Position numbers and translations under genes: made by a program
In this document: in pieces, positions 1 through 13,900 of the stretch
Position numbering within the stretch: the first letter of the stretch is position 1
Layout of the letters: every line of letters begins with the position of its first letter
NCBI GenBank assembly: GCA_033026295.1
Contig: CM065175.1
Span: 27,685,375-27,749,374 of the forward strand
DNA: 64,000 bases
Source of the DNA: Channa striata
Taxonomy: Eukaryota > Chordata > Actinopteri > Anabantiformes > Channidae
Direction of reading: 5' to 3'
The notes under the pieces: model-generated
Seen by the model: the letters and a program-made list of their open reading frames with translations, nothing else
Databases searched by the model: none
Told to the model about the DNA's origin: nothing

Positions 1-132
1 TTTGACGTTTCGTTTTCTAGTTATTGGTGTATGATTGACAGCAGCAGACGGGTCCCACTGTAACATATGCAGCGGTTTTTATTTGCTCATCAGTGTTCGT
101 GCACCCACGACAGGTGGGCGGGGCTGCCCTCA

Positions 133-146
133 GTCTCCATGGAAAC
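133..146. promoter_or_regulatory. RFX-type X-box-like site
   Basis: GTCTCCATGGAAAC resembles the RFX X-box, two half sites around a short spacer (GTNRCC, spacer, RGNAAC). The right half fits; the left half deviates at one base. RFX factors drive many ciliary genes. The position in the CpG-rich segment just upstream of the inferred first exon suits a promoter element, but binding is inferred only from the motif. Confidence 0.4.
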
Positions 147-199
147 GAGCGCAAACACGGAAGCTGTCGCTCCAGCCTCCGCAGGTGAACAGCACGTTT

Positions 200-341
200 C
201 TCCTGTCCTCTGTCGAGCTGCTGCAGTGAGAAGTGGATGAGGAGGGGACGTCTTTTGTCTCCTTTAACCGAGACAGACCCTGCGCCCATTATCGGACATC
301 CCTGCCGCCGGCGGAGCGACGTTCACGGCGGAAACCCGCAG
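200..341 (+). other. nek11: Possible non-coding first exon (5' UTR) of nek11
   Basis: The only support is the donor-like CAG|GTGAAT at 341/342 at the end of the CpG-rich block, and the need for an upstream exon: the first coding exon is preceded by acceptor-like CAG at 1192-1194, with an alternative AG at 1205-1206. The 5' limit shown is arbitrary. The intron 342-1194 would hold only AT-rich sequence and a TTA microsatellite. Confidence 0.25.
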
Positions 342-1110
342 GTGAATAACGGTCCACCGTGAGCAGCTTTGCCCACGTCTGATTCATGAACAAACGGAGG
401 CACTAGAGCCTAAAATATCGCATCAATTTCTCTGCACTTCCATTATCGGACAGATCCATTGAGGCTGTTAGAATCCGGTCTGCCCTTCAAAATAAGAGCA
501 CTTTTTCTGACGACGTTTCTGTTTTACAAAATAAACTTGTTCCTGCTGCGTGAAGCTGTTTATGGAGCAAATAAATATTTTAACACATGAATAGTTCTCC
601 TTAGTTTGATTATAGCAGCATATTTACAGCCAACATAACAAAGCTGTGCTGAAATACACGTTGAACAAACTCTTTTACTCGAAGCATTATTTTAAAATGC
701 TCCATGACGCATTCATTTTTTTTCTCTGTTTATTCTCTGACTTTTGAATATGGATGTTTGTCTTCTTGCAGTGTCCAGAGCTTCTTCATAAATATTCTGA
801 CTTCATAGAGAACATAATTACAGGTTGTTAGGATTTTGCTGAGGGGGAGCTGGTGTTAAACACTATGTACAGGTAGTCAAAAGATTCGATGGGCTCGGTC
901 CATAAATCTGTTCTCATATTATAAGAACTAGGTGTGGACCAGACCACTCAAGTGCATTATTTGTAGCCCTGCAACATGAAGAATTAAAAAAACAATGATG
1001 ACAATAAAGACACAGACACGCAAACATCCAGTGCAGCAAATGTTAAAAACTGACGAGTGCAGCAGTAAGAGCAGATGGGAAACATGAATGGATCATCATC
1101 GTCATTAGTA

Positions 1111-1113
<3 letters not shown>

Positions 1114-1141
<28 letters not shown>
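1114..1141. repeat. (TTA)9 microsatellite
   Basis: Nine perfect TTA units just upstream of the first coding exon of nek11. Confidence 0.95.
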
Positions 1142-1207
1142 CACAGTGTTCGGGATGAGTCTGAGCTCACAGTGAACCTGTCCTCAGTCCTCAGGTGAGC
1201 CCACAGG

Positions 1208-1344
1208 ATGCCCAGGTACCAGGAGGTGGAGTCAGGTGAGGCTGTGTTCGCTAAGCGATACAGGATCCTGCAGAGTCTGGGCAGAGGAAGTTTTGGTTCA
1301 GTTTATCTGGTTCACGACAACAAAGCTACGGACGGAGAGCAGCA
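1208..1344 (+). CDS. nek11: nek11 coding exon 1 (start codon, glycine-rich loop)
   Basis: Encodes residues 1-45 plus two bases of codon 46. It holds the start MPRYQEV and the ATP-binding glycine loop LGRGSFGSVYLV. The donor is CA|GTGAGT. The in-frame TGA at 1196-1198 rules out extension upstream in this exon. The fish N-terminus is about ten residues shorter than the human one. Confidence 0.9.
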
Positions 1345-1900
1345 GTGAGTAGATTCCCTCTGTTTCTCATTTATCACCTCTACACGACACTTCTCGTCCT
1401 ATTTTTGTCTCACATTAATGCTGCTTTTCTAAATACTCTAAATGTACAACTGCAGTATTCTATCAAAATTCTCTCAATGTTTGTTTTTCAGCAATATTTA
1501 GATATTATTTTGAAAGTATTTCAGCTTTATTCTCATAGTAGTCAGTGTTTATTCCTCTTTTGTGTGTCTCATTATTCTGATTGTGTTGTCACAATAATTC
1601 TGATGTCTATCCATCCAGCCATCCACCGTGCTGCTTGAATATTTTACTTTATTTACATAGTATTCAGATTTATTCTTTAGAATATTCTGCAACATAAATG
1701 TAACAGAAGGTGCAGTCCAGCAAATGTGATGTGTGAAATATAAAGATAATAGGAATAAACCAAACAGTTAAAAAAACACAGTTAAAAACTAAAAAGCCTA
1801 AATGTGAAATATTCTAATTCATAGCGTTAAGGCCGAGGCAGGAGCATCACCAGGTGGCAGCATTGACCCAGGAACACTCACAAACACATTCCTTTACATC

Positions 1901-1952
<52 letters not shown>

Positions 1953-4900
1953 TTAAAACTCTCAGAGCCGTTCTCAGTTCAGTGAAGCACAATCAGATAC
2001 AGCTGAAATCTTTCTCAACCTGCACAACCAGCTCCTGTGATGACGGATCAGATAAAAGAAAAACTCTTTTATTGGTAAAAAAAGAAAAACAGAAGAAACC
2101 TGACGTGCAGTAGACAACAACGCATCATAAAATCAGAGTATTTTAAGCGTCAAACCTTCACTGTGCAGCTCCTAAACCAATCAGCTGCTCGATCACACGC
2201 TTCACATCATGCCCTGAGGTCACGAGATCACAGCGGTTGACTGATTGCTTTTGGCTAACCTGACTGAGTGATCACCTCACATGTGATCGCTGCATCTGGA
2301 GGCTCATACTGAGACATATTTAGAGACTTTGTGTCTTTTTTGGTTTGTTTAACACATACTTCATCTTTGTGCCTTAATTGAAGACTTTTGCATCTCCTTG
2401 TTGCTTTTTGTGAGTAAATGTAGAAAATTTGTGTCTCTTTGGACCTCTTGAATGTCTCTGTGGTCATGGTTGATCTTTGATGTCCCCCGTGTGTCCTTCA
2501 GTAATGCTTCCATGCTTTGAATCGTGGAACCAACAGGTTAGTGTAAGATGTTAATGGAGCAAGCGTCTGTGACCCGGTTGGATTCAGGACGCCTGTAAGA
2601 TCTCATCGGGGACTGAAGCTCGCTGACATGTAGCTTTGGGAACCAAAGGTGGTGGAAGAAGATCCGCCGAACATTGAACTCACTGTACGACTGGGAACGA
2701 CAGGAAGGTTCGGCGCTGAGTGTCTGACCACGCGCCCTCTCTCCCAGCTTCCTTCTTCATGCTCTGTCACGTCCTCTTCAATCCTTCAGCTCACACAGAA
2801 ACACGCCGGGTATGTTGGGGAGTTTTGTGTGACTCTGGATGAGAGTCGACAGCAGGATTTACTGGACTCACGTTGGGTCGTCCTCTGAGGCGAGGAGTCA
2901 GAGACATGACAAACGTGTGGCAGAGGATCCTGGTCTTTTTCTAAACCTGCAGGAGCAGGCTGTCTCGACTTGGGAGAGTGTTTGTGTGCTGCAGGACTGA
3001 TACTGGTTCACGGTTCTTTGCTTTTGTCCAAAAAGACCTAAAGAGAGGAACAAAACAGCAAAAAAGTAAGAAGAAGAAATGTTTGAGTTTCATGTGTGTA
3101 GACCGGTACAGGAAGACGTCTGGAAAAGACTGACTTCATGGGGCTGCTGCTGGAGACCCCAGGGATACACAAACGTCCATATACACATTCAGATTTACAG
3201 TTCTTTTCGTTAGTGGGGGCACGTGCGGATGCTTGTATTCTACCTGCCAGCTAAATGTCTGACCGACAGTCACATGGTTACACTCGTGTGCCTCATGTGG
3301 CCACAGCTTTACCTGAGCAGGTGTGTTGCTAGCACAGAGTCTGTGAGAGTTGCTGCCCGTCCACCGCAGGACGACGTTCGGGGAGAACGAAGAGTCTTTG
3401 TGTTGTCAGAAAACAGATGGTGAGTTGGCGTCGGAGTCTTCGTCTCTGCCCTTTTACAATCTGACAGGTCTCACCCCCCTCCCACACCCCCAACCCCCCG
3501 TCTCCCCTCCTCTGCCAGATTTAGACACTACCCCGAACCGTGTGTCAGCGCCTGCTCATGAATCTGAGCGTCACAGCTTCACAACTTTTTTATCTGCGTG
3601 TCATGAAGACGTCGATCCTGATAAACAACACACAGAACAATAAGAGCTGCGGATCTGTATTTAGGAGGTTTCTGATGTGCCGTGACCCCGGCTGTCTGTC
3701 AGGATGTGGTATCCATGGCAACAAGAGAGCAGCAGCACCCATTTACTGTTATCCCAGCGTTCCCATCTCAGTTTCTTGGTTTCTCCCCTCTTTACACAGA
3801 AGAGGGGAGGAAAAGAGAAGCTGGTGGACAGGAGACAAACTGATGTGTCCTAGTCCTCAGTTTGCTGGGTTTATGTGGGTTCCAACTGCAGGATCAGTTT
3901 CCATTGTTTACACGTTGGCATTCAGTCGGAACTTATTGTTCACGTGACTCATATCTTGTTGCTTTCTAACAGATTCACTTTTGTGTGACTCAGCGGATGA
4001 ATCGTCAACCTCCGTCGTCTCCGTTTGCACCCGGAGCTTCGCTTTCTGTCTGCTGAACTAACGGAGGAGCTGACTGCAGCTGCTGCAAAGCCTGCTGGGA
4101 CGTCCCTTGTTCATTTGCATAAAGCTGAAGTTTCAGTCAGCACGTCATACTCAGTGTGAACTCGTTAGCGAGTCGCGGCCACGCTGCAACTTTGAGCTTC
4201 TCTCCACGTATGTCAGAATTAAGTTTGTGTGCAGGTCCCGTGTCCCCATCCCAGACTGACGGAGTGGATGCACACAACCGGCCAGGAAATAAGACCCTTC
4301 AAAATGAAGGAAGACAACAAGTGGAGCTGTGTTCATGAGTATGTTCTGAACACAAAGTTTGATCAGCCAATCGGTGGAAAAGACTTTCTCGTAAACAAAC
4401 AGATAAAATAGCATAAAACCCTGCTGACACACACATTGTGTGAGACGCATCAGAACGTCTCTGGTTTGTGCATTATTTATAGAAAGTGAGTGTAATGTGT
4501 GTGTCAGCGTGCTGCTGTGATCTGCTGCTGAGTGATCCATCACTGCGCTCAAAGCTCTTCTCGTCGCCCACCTGCCCCCCGCTGACACCCACACATCCCA
4601 CTGTATGTACTGTGAGGGAGGGTGGGGGCTGAATGCCTCCGTAGTAAAAGTGAAAGTTGTACAAAGTCCCCAGAGACAGAAGCCTGTGTGAGGACAGAGC
4701 CGCCTGCTGAGACAAACATCCTCCACCCCGTCCCCCCCGTTCTCCTCTGACTGTGATGAGAACATGGGGGAGACAGAGACGGATGGTGACCGCCTGCAGT
4801 GTAATTTCAATGATAACTTTTTAACAATCGCCGCACAGATGCTGAAACCAACAATGAGTTCTCTCCGCTCGTGTTTCTGCCACGCTTGTCTGTTGTTGTT

Positions 4901-7900
4901 CAAACCCTTAAAGACAACTTCACCGGGCGGGAGCGAGGGGGCACGCACAAGTCTGATGAAATCAAGAGTCAAATGTGCACGAGCAAAGTCTCTGAATGTT
5001 GTCGACTGGGTTCAGTCGTTTGACTGCAGGGGCACAAAAAGAGCTGATGAGCAAACACGGCGGAACGGATCTCACCTTTCAGTCAGGCCGGCTCCTCAAC
5101 CGGAAACAGAAGCTTCTTATTGACAGTGGAGCAACAGTCCGAGATGTTTCTCCTCCTGGAGGAAACTGTTTGACAGAGGAGCTGAACATCACTTTGTATT
5201 AGGGCTTTTCTTCATGTTATCATTTAGTTTTTATGAGCTGCAGAGAAATTGTAAACATGCAGTCAAAGTTTATAACTTCAAAGGACAATTCGGTCTTTGA
5301 AAGACGGTCTTTTTTTACTCGATCACACTTACGGAATTATGCATTTTTTTTGGTCTGATTTTGTACAAACATTTGGAAAACTACCACAAAAGGCACATGG
5401 CAGCAAGCAGTCTTAGAGAACACTATAAGAAATCCTAACCCCCAAAATACTATTTCAAGACCTGGACATGGGCTACAGTACACAAGAAAACCAACCCTGG
5501 ACAACGAACAGCGGACAGGCGAAGGCCTTCAGCTGCTCTGTCCTCTGTCCCGCTTTGCCCCTCACACTTGGACCTGGCCTGTTTTTTCTGCTCTCAGCAC
5601 CGGAGACAGAGAAACTCAGAACCATCTCGGCTTTAATCAGAGTCGCACTTCAAACACATTTCCACTTTAGTTGCATAGCAACAGAGAGCCGGCGCTCCCA
5701 GCCTCTCGGTAAAGTTAGAGAAAATAGAAAAGCCCACTCCGAGCTGCATCACAGACAGCAGTGCATGAAGGAATGAAATGATTTTCGTAGCTGCACATCA
5801 TAAATTCAGGCTGTGAATCGGATTTTCTTGCCGGGCTCCGCGCGTCCGAAAACCTCTTTGTCCTCAAATCAGTGACAGTCTCTGTCTGGACCTTCTGTGT
5901 CCAAACACATTCATGGTCATATTTAGTCATTTGGAAACAGCTTTTATCCGCGGTGACTTCCAGCTGAGGGACGAAGGTGGTACAAAAGCAAATGGCAGGA
6001 GAGTCTTACTTTACAAGTTATCACAGAACAATAACTGCATAAATCCACTTTAGACCGAAAAATAATCAACCTGGACTCAAGGTGAAGTTCAGCAGTCACC
6101 CCCCCCTCAGTGCTCCGCCACTTGGTTTAACCCAGAACCTTTAAAGAGGGGCTCAGACGCCGGCGGCCTTCCGGTGAGGACACCTGGTGGCGCAGGTGTC
6201 CGACACGTTGTTCAGCTGCACAATCATCATGTGAGTGCGTTACCTGGACGGTGTGAGCGGTTAACTGGGAGGACATGAATTCACCTAAGCTAAGCTAAGC
6301 TAAGCTAAGCCGTTTTAGCATGAACCAGGTCGCGTCCACATTTTACTGCACGTTAGTAAAACGTAGGTTCAAATTACTGGTTATTAATTATCGATGACTG
6401 TTTTTCCTAAGCTAAGAATTTGTTTTTGACGCCCTGCTGTAGTGGACCGTCCTCCACGTTAACCGGTGGTTGATGTTTCACCTGCTCCATAATGGACCCG
6501 ACAAGCTAAATGGTTAGCGGCTAACCCTCCGCTACCAGCCCGGTGAACTGAGGACGAGAGGCTCCGACCTGTGAGGAGCCGCTGCACAGATGTTCTTATG
6601 CCTGACGCTTAGGTCAAAGAGACTTAATCTGTTACAAAGAAACCTTTTAAAATCAGAAAATGTTTTACATCTGTACATTTTAGCTTTATTAGAAAATGTG
6701 GGGCGACTGTCCCCAGCGCGGTCGGTGGACGACCTCTGGTCACATGTCGAAGTGTCCTTGAGCAAGACACTGAACCCGCTTAGTGGCTCCCGGTCCGCGT
6801 CCGCGTGTGTGTGAATGATGGATGGATAAGAAGCAGTGTAAAGCGCTTTGACAACCAACAGGTAGAAAAGCTCCATATAAGTGCAGAACATTTACCATTT
6901 ACCAAAATGTGAAAATAATCGGCTCGTTAAGTCTCTCACGAAAGATCATTCAATATAGAAATGCCTGCTTGTATTTAAAAAAAAGTTGTTTAATAGAACC
7001 TGAAGTTTGGCTGTGAACATGGGTTTTCACTTAGGTTCAGTAAAGTTCCGACTTCATTCAAGCACAGTGTCTATTGCTACAGTGACAAATCTGTCAAGAA
7101 TGTGAGGAAATATAAGATTGCTCCACTGCTGCATCCACAAGCACAATTACTGAATCAGGTTAGTTCACGTAAATGTGATCGTGATTATCATGGAACCTGG
7201 TTTGAGTAACCTGCAGCATCACTTATTTAATTATGCATAGACAATACGTTCAATTCTCAATTCACCTTTACTTCTATGTCACCAATTTACTACAAAGTCA
7301 TCTGAAGGAAAGTGTCTCAGTGCATCAGGGGTTGGTCCCCCAGCAGTCTGAGCCTATAGCAGCAGGACTAGAACTAAGGTTTTGAGCCTAGTCTTAAAAG
7401 TAGAGAGGGTGTCTACTTCCCGAGTCTGGACTGGGAGCTGGTTTCACAGGAGAGGAGCTTGATAGCTAAAGGCTCTGCCTCCCATTCTACTTTTAAAGAT
7501 TCTGGAAAGCAAAAGTGAACATACATGAACCTTCCACATGCAAAATATTCAGATTTATGAAACAAGCTGGTTCACAAAAATATGCAAAGCCTTATTCCTC
7601 TGTCTATTTTCTCCTGATCGCCTATGGAACAGTGATGCCAAAAAAAACAATTCACAAAATGCATATCTTTTTAAAGTAACTGTGCAGTTGTTTGCTGCCT
7701 GTAGAAAATCTGATGTTTGTTATGCACCTGTGTTGCAATAATTCAAAACTGGTGGTGATATATAAAGAAGGGCAATGCTCTCCTGAGTGGCTTTTCCCCC
7801 TCACTGACCTCTGAACTCTTGCAGGAAGGTGTTGAAGCAGATCCCTCTGGGGGACCTTCGACCCGATGAGACAGTCCGAGCCGCGCAGGAAGCACACCTG

Positions 7901-10900
7901 CTGTCTCAGCTGCACCATCCGGCCATCCTCAAATTCTACCACAGCTTCCTGGAGAGAGACTCTTTCTGCATCATCACCGAGTTCTGCCAGGTAATGACAG
8001 CAGCACTGTACACCTGAGATGGTTGGAGATTTTCATCTAAATGGTCATTAATCATCAGTTATGTTAAACCAGCTCACCAGACTTCTTATTCTCAGAACAG
8101 ATACAGAAATTATTTCACCAACCTGCCTTGAAGACTATGCATTTACTAAATTGTTTTTTGTCTAACAAAAAGGAAAGATCCTAAAAATAATCAAAATTAT
8201 GGTTTTACTTAACAGAAAACCCAGGAAGAAAGGGAACATCTGTTTTATTTGATATCAACATAATTTTAATATTAAATGAAATTACTGGATGTCGGCAGGG
8301 AGCAGGTGAATTCACATGAGAGATTTAAAGTAATGAAATGCATCGCATCTAATTATCTGCCGTGATTCGTTCAGGGTTGTATACATACAACACAATCATG
8401 GCGACTTTGAGCATTTTTCAGTCTCTTTGTTGCGAGCACGCTCCTTCGCTCTCGTCGCCCTACATTCTCCAGCCCTACAAGTCTCCTCGCTATTAATTGT
8501 CTGAAAGACATCTCGTTGTCACAGATTGCCCAGAAAAATGAGACCAGAGAGTAAATGTGTCCCAAAACCCAAACTAGGATCCAAAGAGGCTAAAAAGCTT
8601 TGTGGAGCTGCACATTAACAGCAGAACAAAGTACAGTTCCTTCCACTGCACGCCGCCTCTTATCACCTCTTTTTTTTTTCAAACCCCTATTGCTTCTGTT
8701 TTCGGTTTGGGAGCCAAAGGAGCAAATGAAGCAATAATATGAAATTGAATCCCCCCACCCCCTCCCTCTTTTCCTCACCACTGTCTCAGTTTCTGCAGGT
8801 GCAGCTTCTCCTCTCCACTAATGAACCTCCTGCTGCCTTCATTTCCACACTCACGTTTCCCTCGCCTCCCACACATGGTGTTTTCTCTTCAAACGCGTCA
8901 TCTGGTGGTGATCCCCCCTTGTTCTCTGCCCCCCCCACAGCGCTGCATGGCTTCCCCTCCTCTATTAGAGACTGTGAAGTTTTAACTCCACCTGTCCCTC
9001 CTGCAGAACAATTCACAAAGTGTTGCTCAGTTCTCTGCTGGTTGCTGCCTGGTTTCTGTTACGTCTGTACCAAAGACATACGAGAATAAAGTGACACAGC
9101 TCTGCGACTCAGAAACAGATTTAAAATCACTGGTGGATAAAAAACAAACACTGAAATATTAACTTAGAGGCTGCCGAGCCACTCAGAGACGCTCTGAGCT
9201 ATTATCTCTAGTCAGACCATTACCCAGAATCCCCTGCAGAGCTGCAGAGGACTCTGAGGTTTTACTGGAGGTTATTAGACTGAATAAAGAAGTGGATGAA
9301 CACCAGCACAAACATGCTTTCATCATATTTCTAAATGTAGTTTTTAAAGGGATCTTTTAGTGTGGTGTTCAGAAAAGTGGACGTGACTATCACAAATTAA
9401 TTCATACCAGTTATGTTTTAGAAAAATGATTTCTTAATATTCTCATTCCATGTCTACAATAGTCCCGCACCTAACAAATTCTCTTATTCATCATTCTGAT
9501 TTGATCAGGTCTGATAAAGCGGGTTTATGCTGAGTAGCAGTGTATGAGATCATGGTCATATTTTTAGGCTGATAAACAATTAATAGTGCAGTACTGATTC
9601 ATTTTGCTTTTATTTCTATACAACCAAACAAACTCGTTGTACTTTGGATAGGTACAGCCACAGTATTCCTCAGCAGAACGATGCGAATCTGCACAGCTAA
9701 CGTGAGGTCGGAGTGACTGATGGACTTGTGGGTTCTTGGGAGACTGTGAAAAAAAAAAACAGTATTTGAGTCATTTGTACCGTCTTTAGAACAACCACGA
9801 GATGCATTTTGCCACTTGGCCGCATCCTGTGGCTGCAGTGAAGGTCCCATCAGCTCCTAGTATTTAAACCTTTCTAAGGAGGCAGGTTTGGCTGCTCCAA
9901 ATATCACAAAACACGGGACTCCCACACATTGGACCAGGGTGAAACAACTGGACACATGTGCCACATGATATGGGGTTTTTAACCCTAAACTGACCCACCC
10001 AGTGTCTTTTCGTGGTTCATTCTGTCATGTTTGTGTGTATGGCCAAAAATTATTATAAAGCCACCATTTTGGCTTTATTGTAAGCAACAATATCCACTCT
10101 TTTGTTTCCCAGGTAAAATCAATTTATGTATTGCACCTTTCACAGAGTAGAGCTCACAAAGTGCTTCACATGAAGACAATAAAAAAGCATAGGACATAAA
10201 AGAGGAGCAGACCAAAAAAGAACTGACTGACAAAGACAAATGTACAACATCAGTCAAAGTAACCGATTATCAGGGAGTCTCCTTCAAGTTATGGTCAAGT
10301 TTGGAAAATCCTGGTATGTTTTAAGAAGTTTCTTTAAAAAATCCGCAGAAGCAGCCGTCCTCAACCCTTTTGGAAAACCGTTCCACAATCTCGTTGCCAC
10401 AGTAGCAAAGGTTCAGTCACCCTTCGTTTAAAGCCTGGTGCGAGGCACAGACAGCAGATTGTGGTTGGCAGACCTGAATGCTCAGCATGAGTATGAAGCA
10501 AGTCCGGCAGGTTCTCTGGTGCATGACCGGCTGTAATAATAATAATAATAATAATAATGATTAGAACCTTAAAGTTAATTCTAAAACTAACAGGGAGCCA
10601 AGGTAAGGATAACGTGACAATGTGTGTTTTTTTTTTGTTTTTTTTTGTCAGCAGCCTGGCAGCAGGGTTTTGCACCAGCTGGAGACGCTTTATTGATGTT
10701 TTGCTGAGACATGTAAAAAGGGAATTACAGTAATCAAATCATGATGATACAAAAGCATGAATAATCATTTCAGGATCAGACTGTGACGCATTAGACCTAA
10801 ATTTGTAAGAAACGTGCAAGTCATGGCATTGATTTGGTGATTTCTCAGGGAGGAACGTACATTAGAGCGTAGAGACCCAACACAGGTGGACACTTTAGAG

Positions 10901-13900
10901 ACAGAACGATTAGGGGCCAAACTGAGAACTTCTGTCTTTACCTTTAAGGAGTTACCAGCCAACCAGGCTTTTATTGCTGACAGACAATTTGACAACAGTG
11001 TCAATTTTGTCAAGGTTGAAAGAGTAGTTATAGCTGGAGATCATCTGCGTACATGTGAGATGACGCGCCTTCAAATGTGATGTCTCCCAGGAGAGCATGT
11101 AAAGTGCAAACAAAAGGAACAAGATAGGGGCTAAGACTGACCCCCGAGGGGAACCCCACCTTTCACGCTGTCCTTTCAGTTCATGTTTGTCATACATGAC
11201 ACCCAAAGATGTCCAACAAATCTCATACTAAGAATAATCTTCTAATTGGAATTTGAAGAAAATTTTTCACATTTGAGAAACCATGGAATTTCTTTCTTTC
11301 ATTAAGAATGACTCAGACTTTATTACCAGGTGCCATTTTCCTTTTCTGCCAGTCAACTGAATTCAGCTTTACATGTATTTACTGTTTGGTATTTTGTTTA
11401 TCAGATCAGAAGTCATATTTCATAATCTGTCCATCTCCACTCAGCAGCGTCAGGTGTTCAGACCTTCCTGTGTGTTGGTTTGTGCTCGAACTGTTTGTGA
11501 ATTTGACTCTTAGTTATTTAGGCACATGAATGATGCACCAGAAAAAGAAACTTGTACACATTGGCTCAGTTTATGAGAAACACTTGTCAAGTCAAATCCA
11601 ACAGCCCTGCAGCAAATCCTCTTTTATGAAGGCGATAATGCTCACTTGATTCTGTTGGATCAGTATGGAGGCTATTATGATGAGTCATATGTGGACCCCC
11701 CCCCTTTTTTTAGGATCGGGATCTGGACTTTAAGCTGGAGGAGGTGAGAAGAGCTGGTGGGAGCCTCCCTGAGACGCAGGTCCTTGATTGGCTCATCCAG
11801 CTGCTGCTTGGTCTCCACTACATGCATGACAGGTGTGGGGAAGGGGGGGCATGGTTGCCATGGCTACATGTTTCATTTCGTCACAGAAACACGGCGCAAC
11901 TCTCTTTAAGTTCATGTTTCTTTTCTTCCTACCTCCTGTGCATATTTTACTTTGTGGATTATTAATGAAACTGGTTGGTGGCAGGCAGTTGTAGTTGTGA
12001 TGAAATGGATGAAGATTTCGACCGATCCATTCTCTGGTCCAGCCGGTAATTGTCACCCATGTATGACTAAACATGCCATTTTAAATATAATTTAAATTAA
12101 GGTTTTTCTTTTCCGACTGTAGGCGAATCCTCCACAGAGACCTGAAGGCCAAGAACGTCTTTCTCAAACAAAACCTCGTTAAAATCGGTGAGTGTTTTTG
12201 TGGTGCTGTGGGACTTCCTCCATGTTTGTTTGTTCGAGATTTTACTGAACAAAGGCTTCCTCTGACTCCCAACACCACCACCTCTAAATGCGGGATCATA
12301 AATAGAACCATGCCTCCAGTTAATTACGGCAGAAACGGGCTTTACTCTCAGCCTGTAAATTCAGCAGATTGTTGCTGCTGCAGTTTGGGAAGTGAACCAA
12401 AATTCTCTGATGGCAGAATTTGTATTTTGCTCATCACCAGCTGTAGAGAGTCTAAACTAGACGTTGTGTAACCATCTTGGGAAATAATACATGAATATTA
12501 ATCAGTCCAAAAAGACTCTGACTGATGTACCTGTTTCCTGTGGATGAATTTTGATTTAAGCTCACTCAGTAATCATCTTCTGAACTGTTTAGTGCTTTTA
12601 CAAAACTGCTTTATTTACAGCTTTACTGCTGATGAAGCGACATTGGAAACTGTAACCTGCACTTACAGTTAACATGTAGACATGTCAATGTTTTTATAAT
12701 GTAGTTATAAAGATGGCTAAATATTTTGGATTTCTGCAGTAGCTTTGTCTGCTTGTTTTTTTTCCAGCTGCAGTTTCCTGTTATGAAATAACATTAACCC
12801 TAAGAAATGTTGACTGACAAATAATGAAGGAAAACGTGTACAGACATTACATAATGTCTGATTGTGACTTCGTGTCTCTGAGCTACAAGAAAAATCTCGT
12901 ACTTTACACCTTTCAGATGTTGTAATTGTGAAAATAATCATGTCACGACCCAGCTTAAAGCTCTTTATTCTGGGAAACGCAACCATACAGGTTCAAAACA
13001 GACTTGTGATAAGATAAACCTTGATGAGCAAGTGTAATCAGTCTCCGGATCAAGAGATTGATGGCCTGAAAGGAATAACTTTAGAATACCGTTCGGACCA
13101 TAAGAAGATGAATAAAACAAAAAGCGCCAGTTTTTATTCTTTAGAATAAGTAAATGTACACCCTCACCCCTCATAATGGAAAACAGAAGAAATTCGATTC
13201 ATAGAAAGGAAATCGGGTGACAGTGGTTTCAATGCTCAGTGGGATGAATAGCAGTTATCTGGCTGAGTTGAGTTATTAGGAAAAATAGACCCACTGGAGT
13301 CCGATTCAGCAGACACAAAGGAGCACACACACTGGAGGGAGCAGCCTGTTTCTGGAGATGCTGCTCAGGATGATCAGGAATGAGATCTTTCACTGCCAAC
13401 ACTAGAAATGCTTTAGTACTTCAGCAGTGTTGAGGTGGGTGAGGGTTATACGGTCCGAATTTTTCTCAGTGCTTTACCTGAGCTCTGTCGAACAGCTTAA
13501 CAAGCTGGCTGCAGTCCCACTAATGGTAAACGGCGGACTCTTTCCTTTTAGAATATTAAAAGGCCAGCAGTAGTCCTACTCCCATCTACGTGTCAAAGTG
13601 TCCTCGGGCAAGACAACCCCAAGTTGCACCAGATGGGTCAGGTGAGCACCAGGAACATGGCAGCCCAGCACCCCTGGGTGAATGAGAATCTGTATAGGTG
13701 GCCATTGAAATGCTCTGCACTTATATCACACTTTTCTACCTGTTGGTTCTCAAAGCGCTTTACACAGCTTCTTATTTACCCATTCACACTCACACACACA
13801 TTCACACCCGCTCACCAGGAGCAACTAAGTGGGGGTTCAGTGTCTTGCTCGCAGTTTTTTGGATCGAACCAACAACTGTAGGATTGTGGTCCGACCGAGC

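Larger units (their letters stand above)
60..345 (+). promoter_or_regulatory. nek11: Probable CpG-rich nek11 promoter region
   Basis: This stretch is much richer in CpG than the sequence after it. It contains a GC box (GGGCGGGGC, 116-124) and an RFX-like X-box (GTCTCCATGGAAAC, 133-146). It ends in a good splice donor (CAG|GTGAAT at 341/342), as expected for a promoter running into a non-coding first exon about 870 bp upstream of the start codon. No TATA box is obvious and the transcription start cannot be placed. A divergent gene on the minus strand is possible, but no coding exon of one is visible here. Confidence 0.45.
1345..7824 (+). other. nek11: nek11 intron 1 (6.5 kb)
   Basis: Bounded by GTGAGT and TTGCAG. 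It contains a long GT microsatellite, an 822-bp minus-strand open frame (4151-4972), a (TAAGC)5 repeat, a LINE/SINE tail near 5915, a dispersed fish repeat at 6680-6900, and an L2-tail-related repeat at 7248-7500. I recognise no coding exon in it. Confidence 0.85.
7991..11713 (+). other. nek11: nek11 intron 2 (3.7 kb)
   Basis: Ends in a C- and T-rich tract followed by TTTTTTTAG. Its main content is an antisense L2-type LINE fragment at about 10105-11210. The rest is unique-looking sequence with C-rich patches around 8740-8940 and no recognisable exon. Confidence 0.85.

Noticed and set aside
1..300. A divergent neighbour such as aste1 on the minus strand (its place in mammals)
   Set aside because: No minus-strand segment here resembles its protein; expected synteny alone is not evidence.
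1907..2113. Cys/Val-repeat ORF
   Set aside because: Produced by the GT microsatellite.
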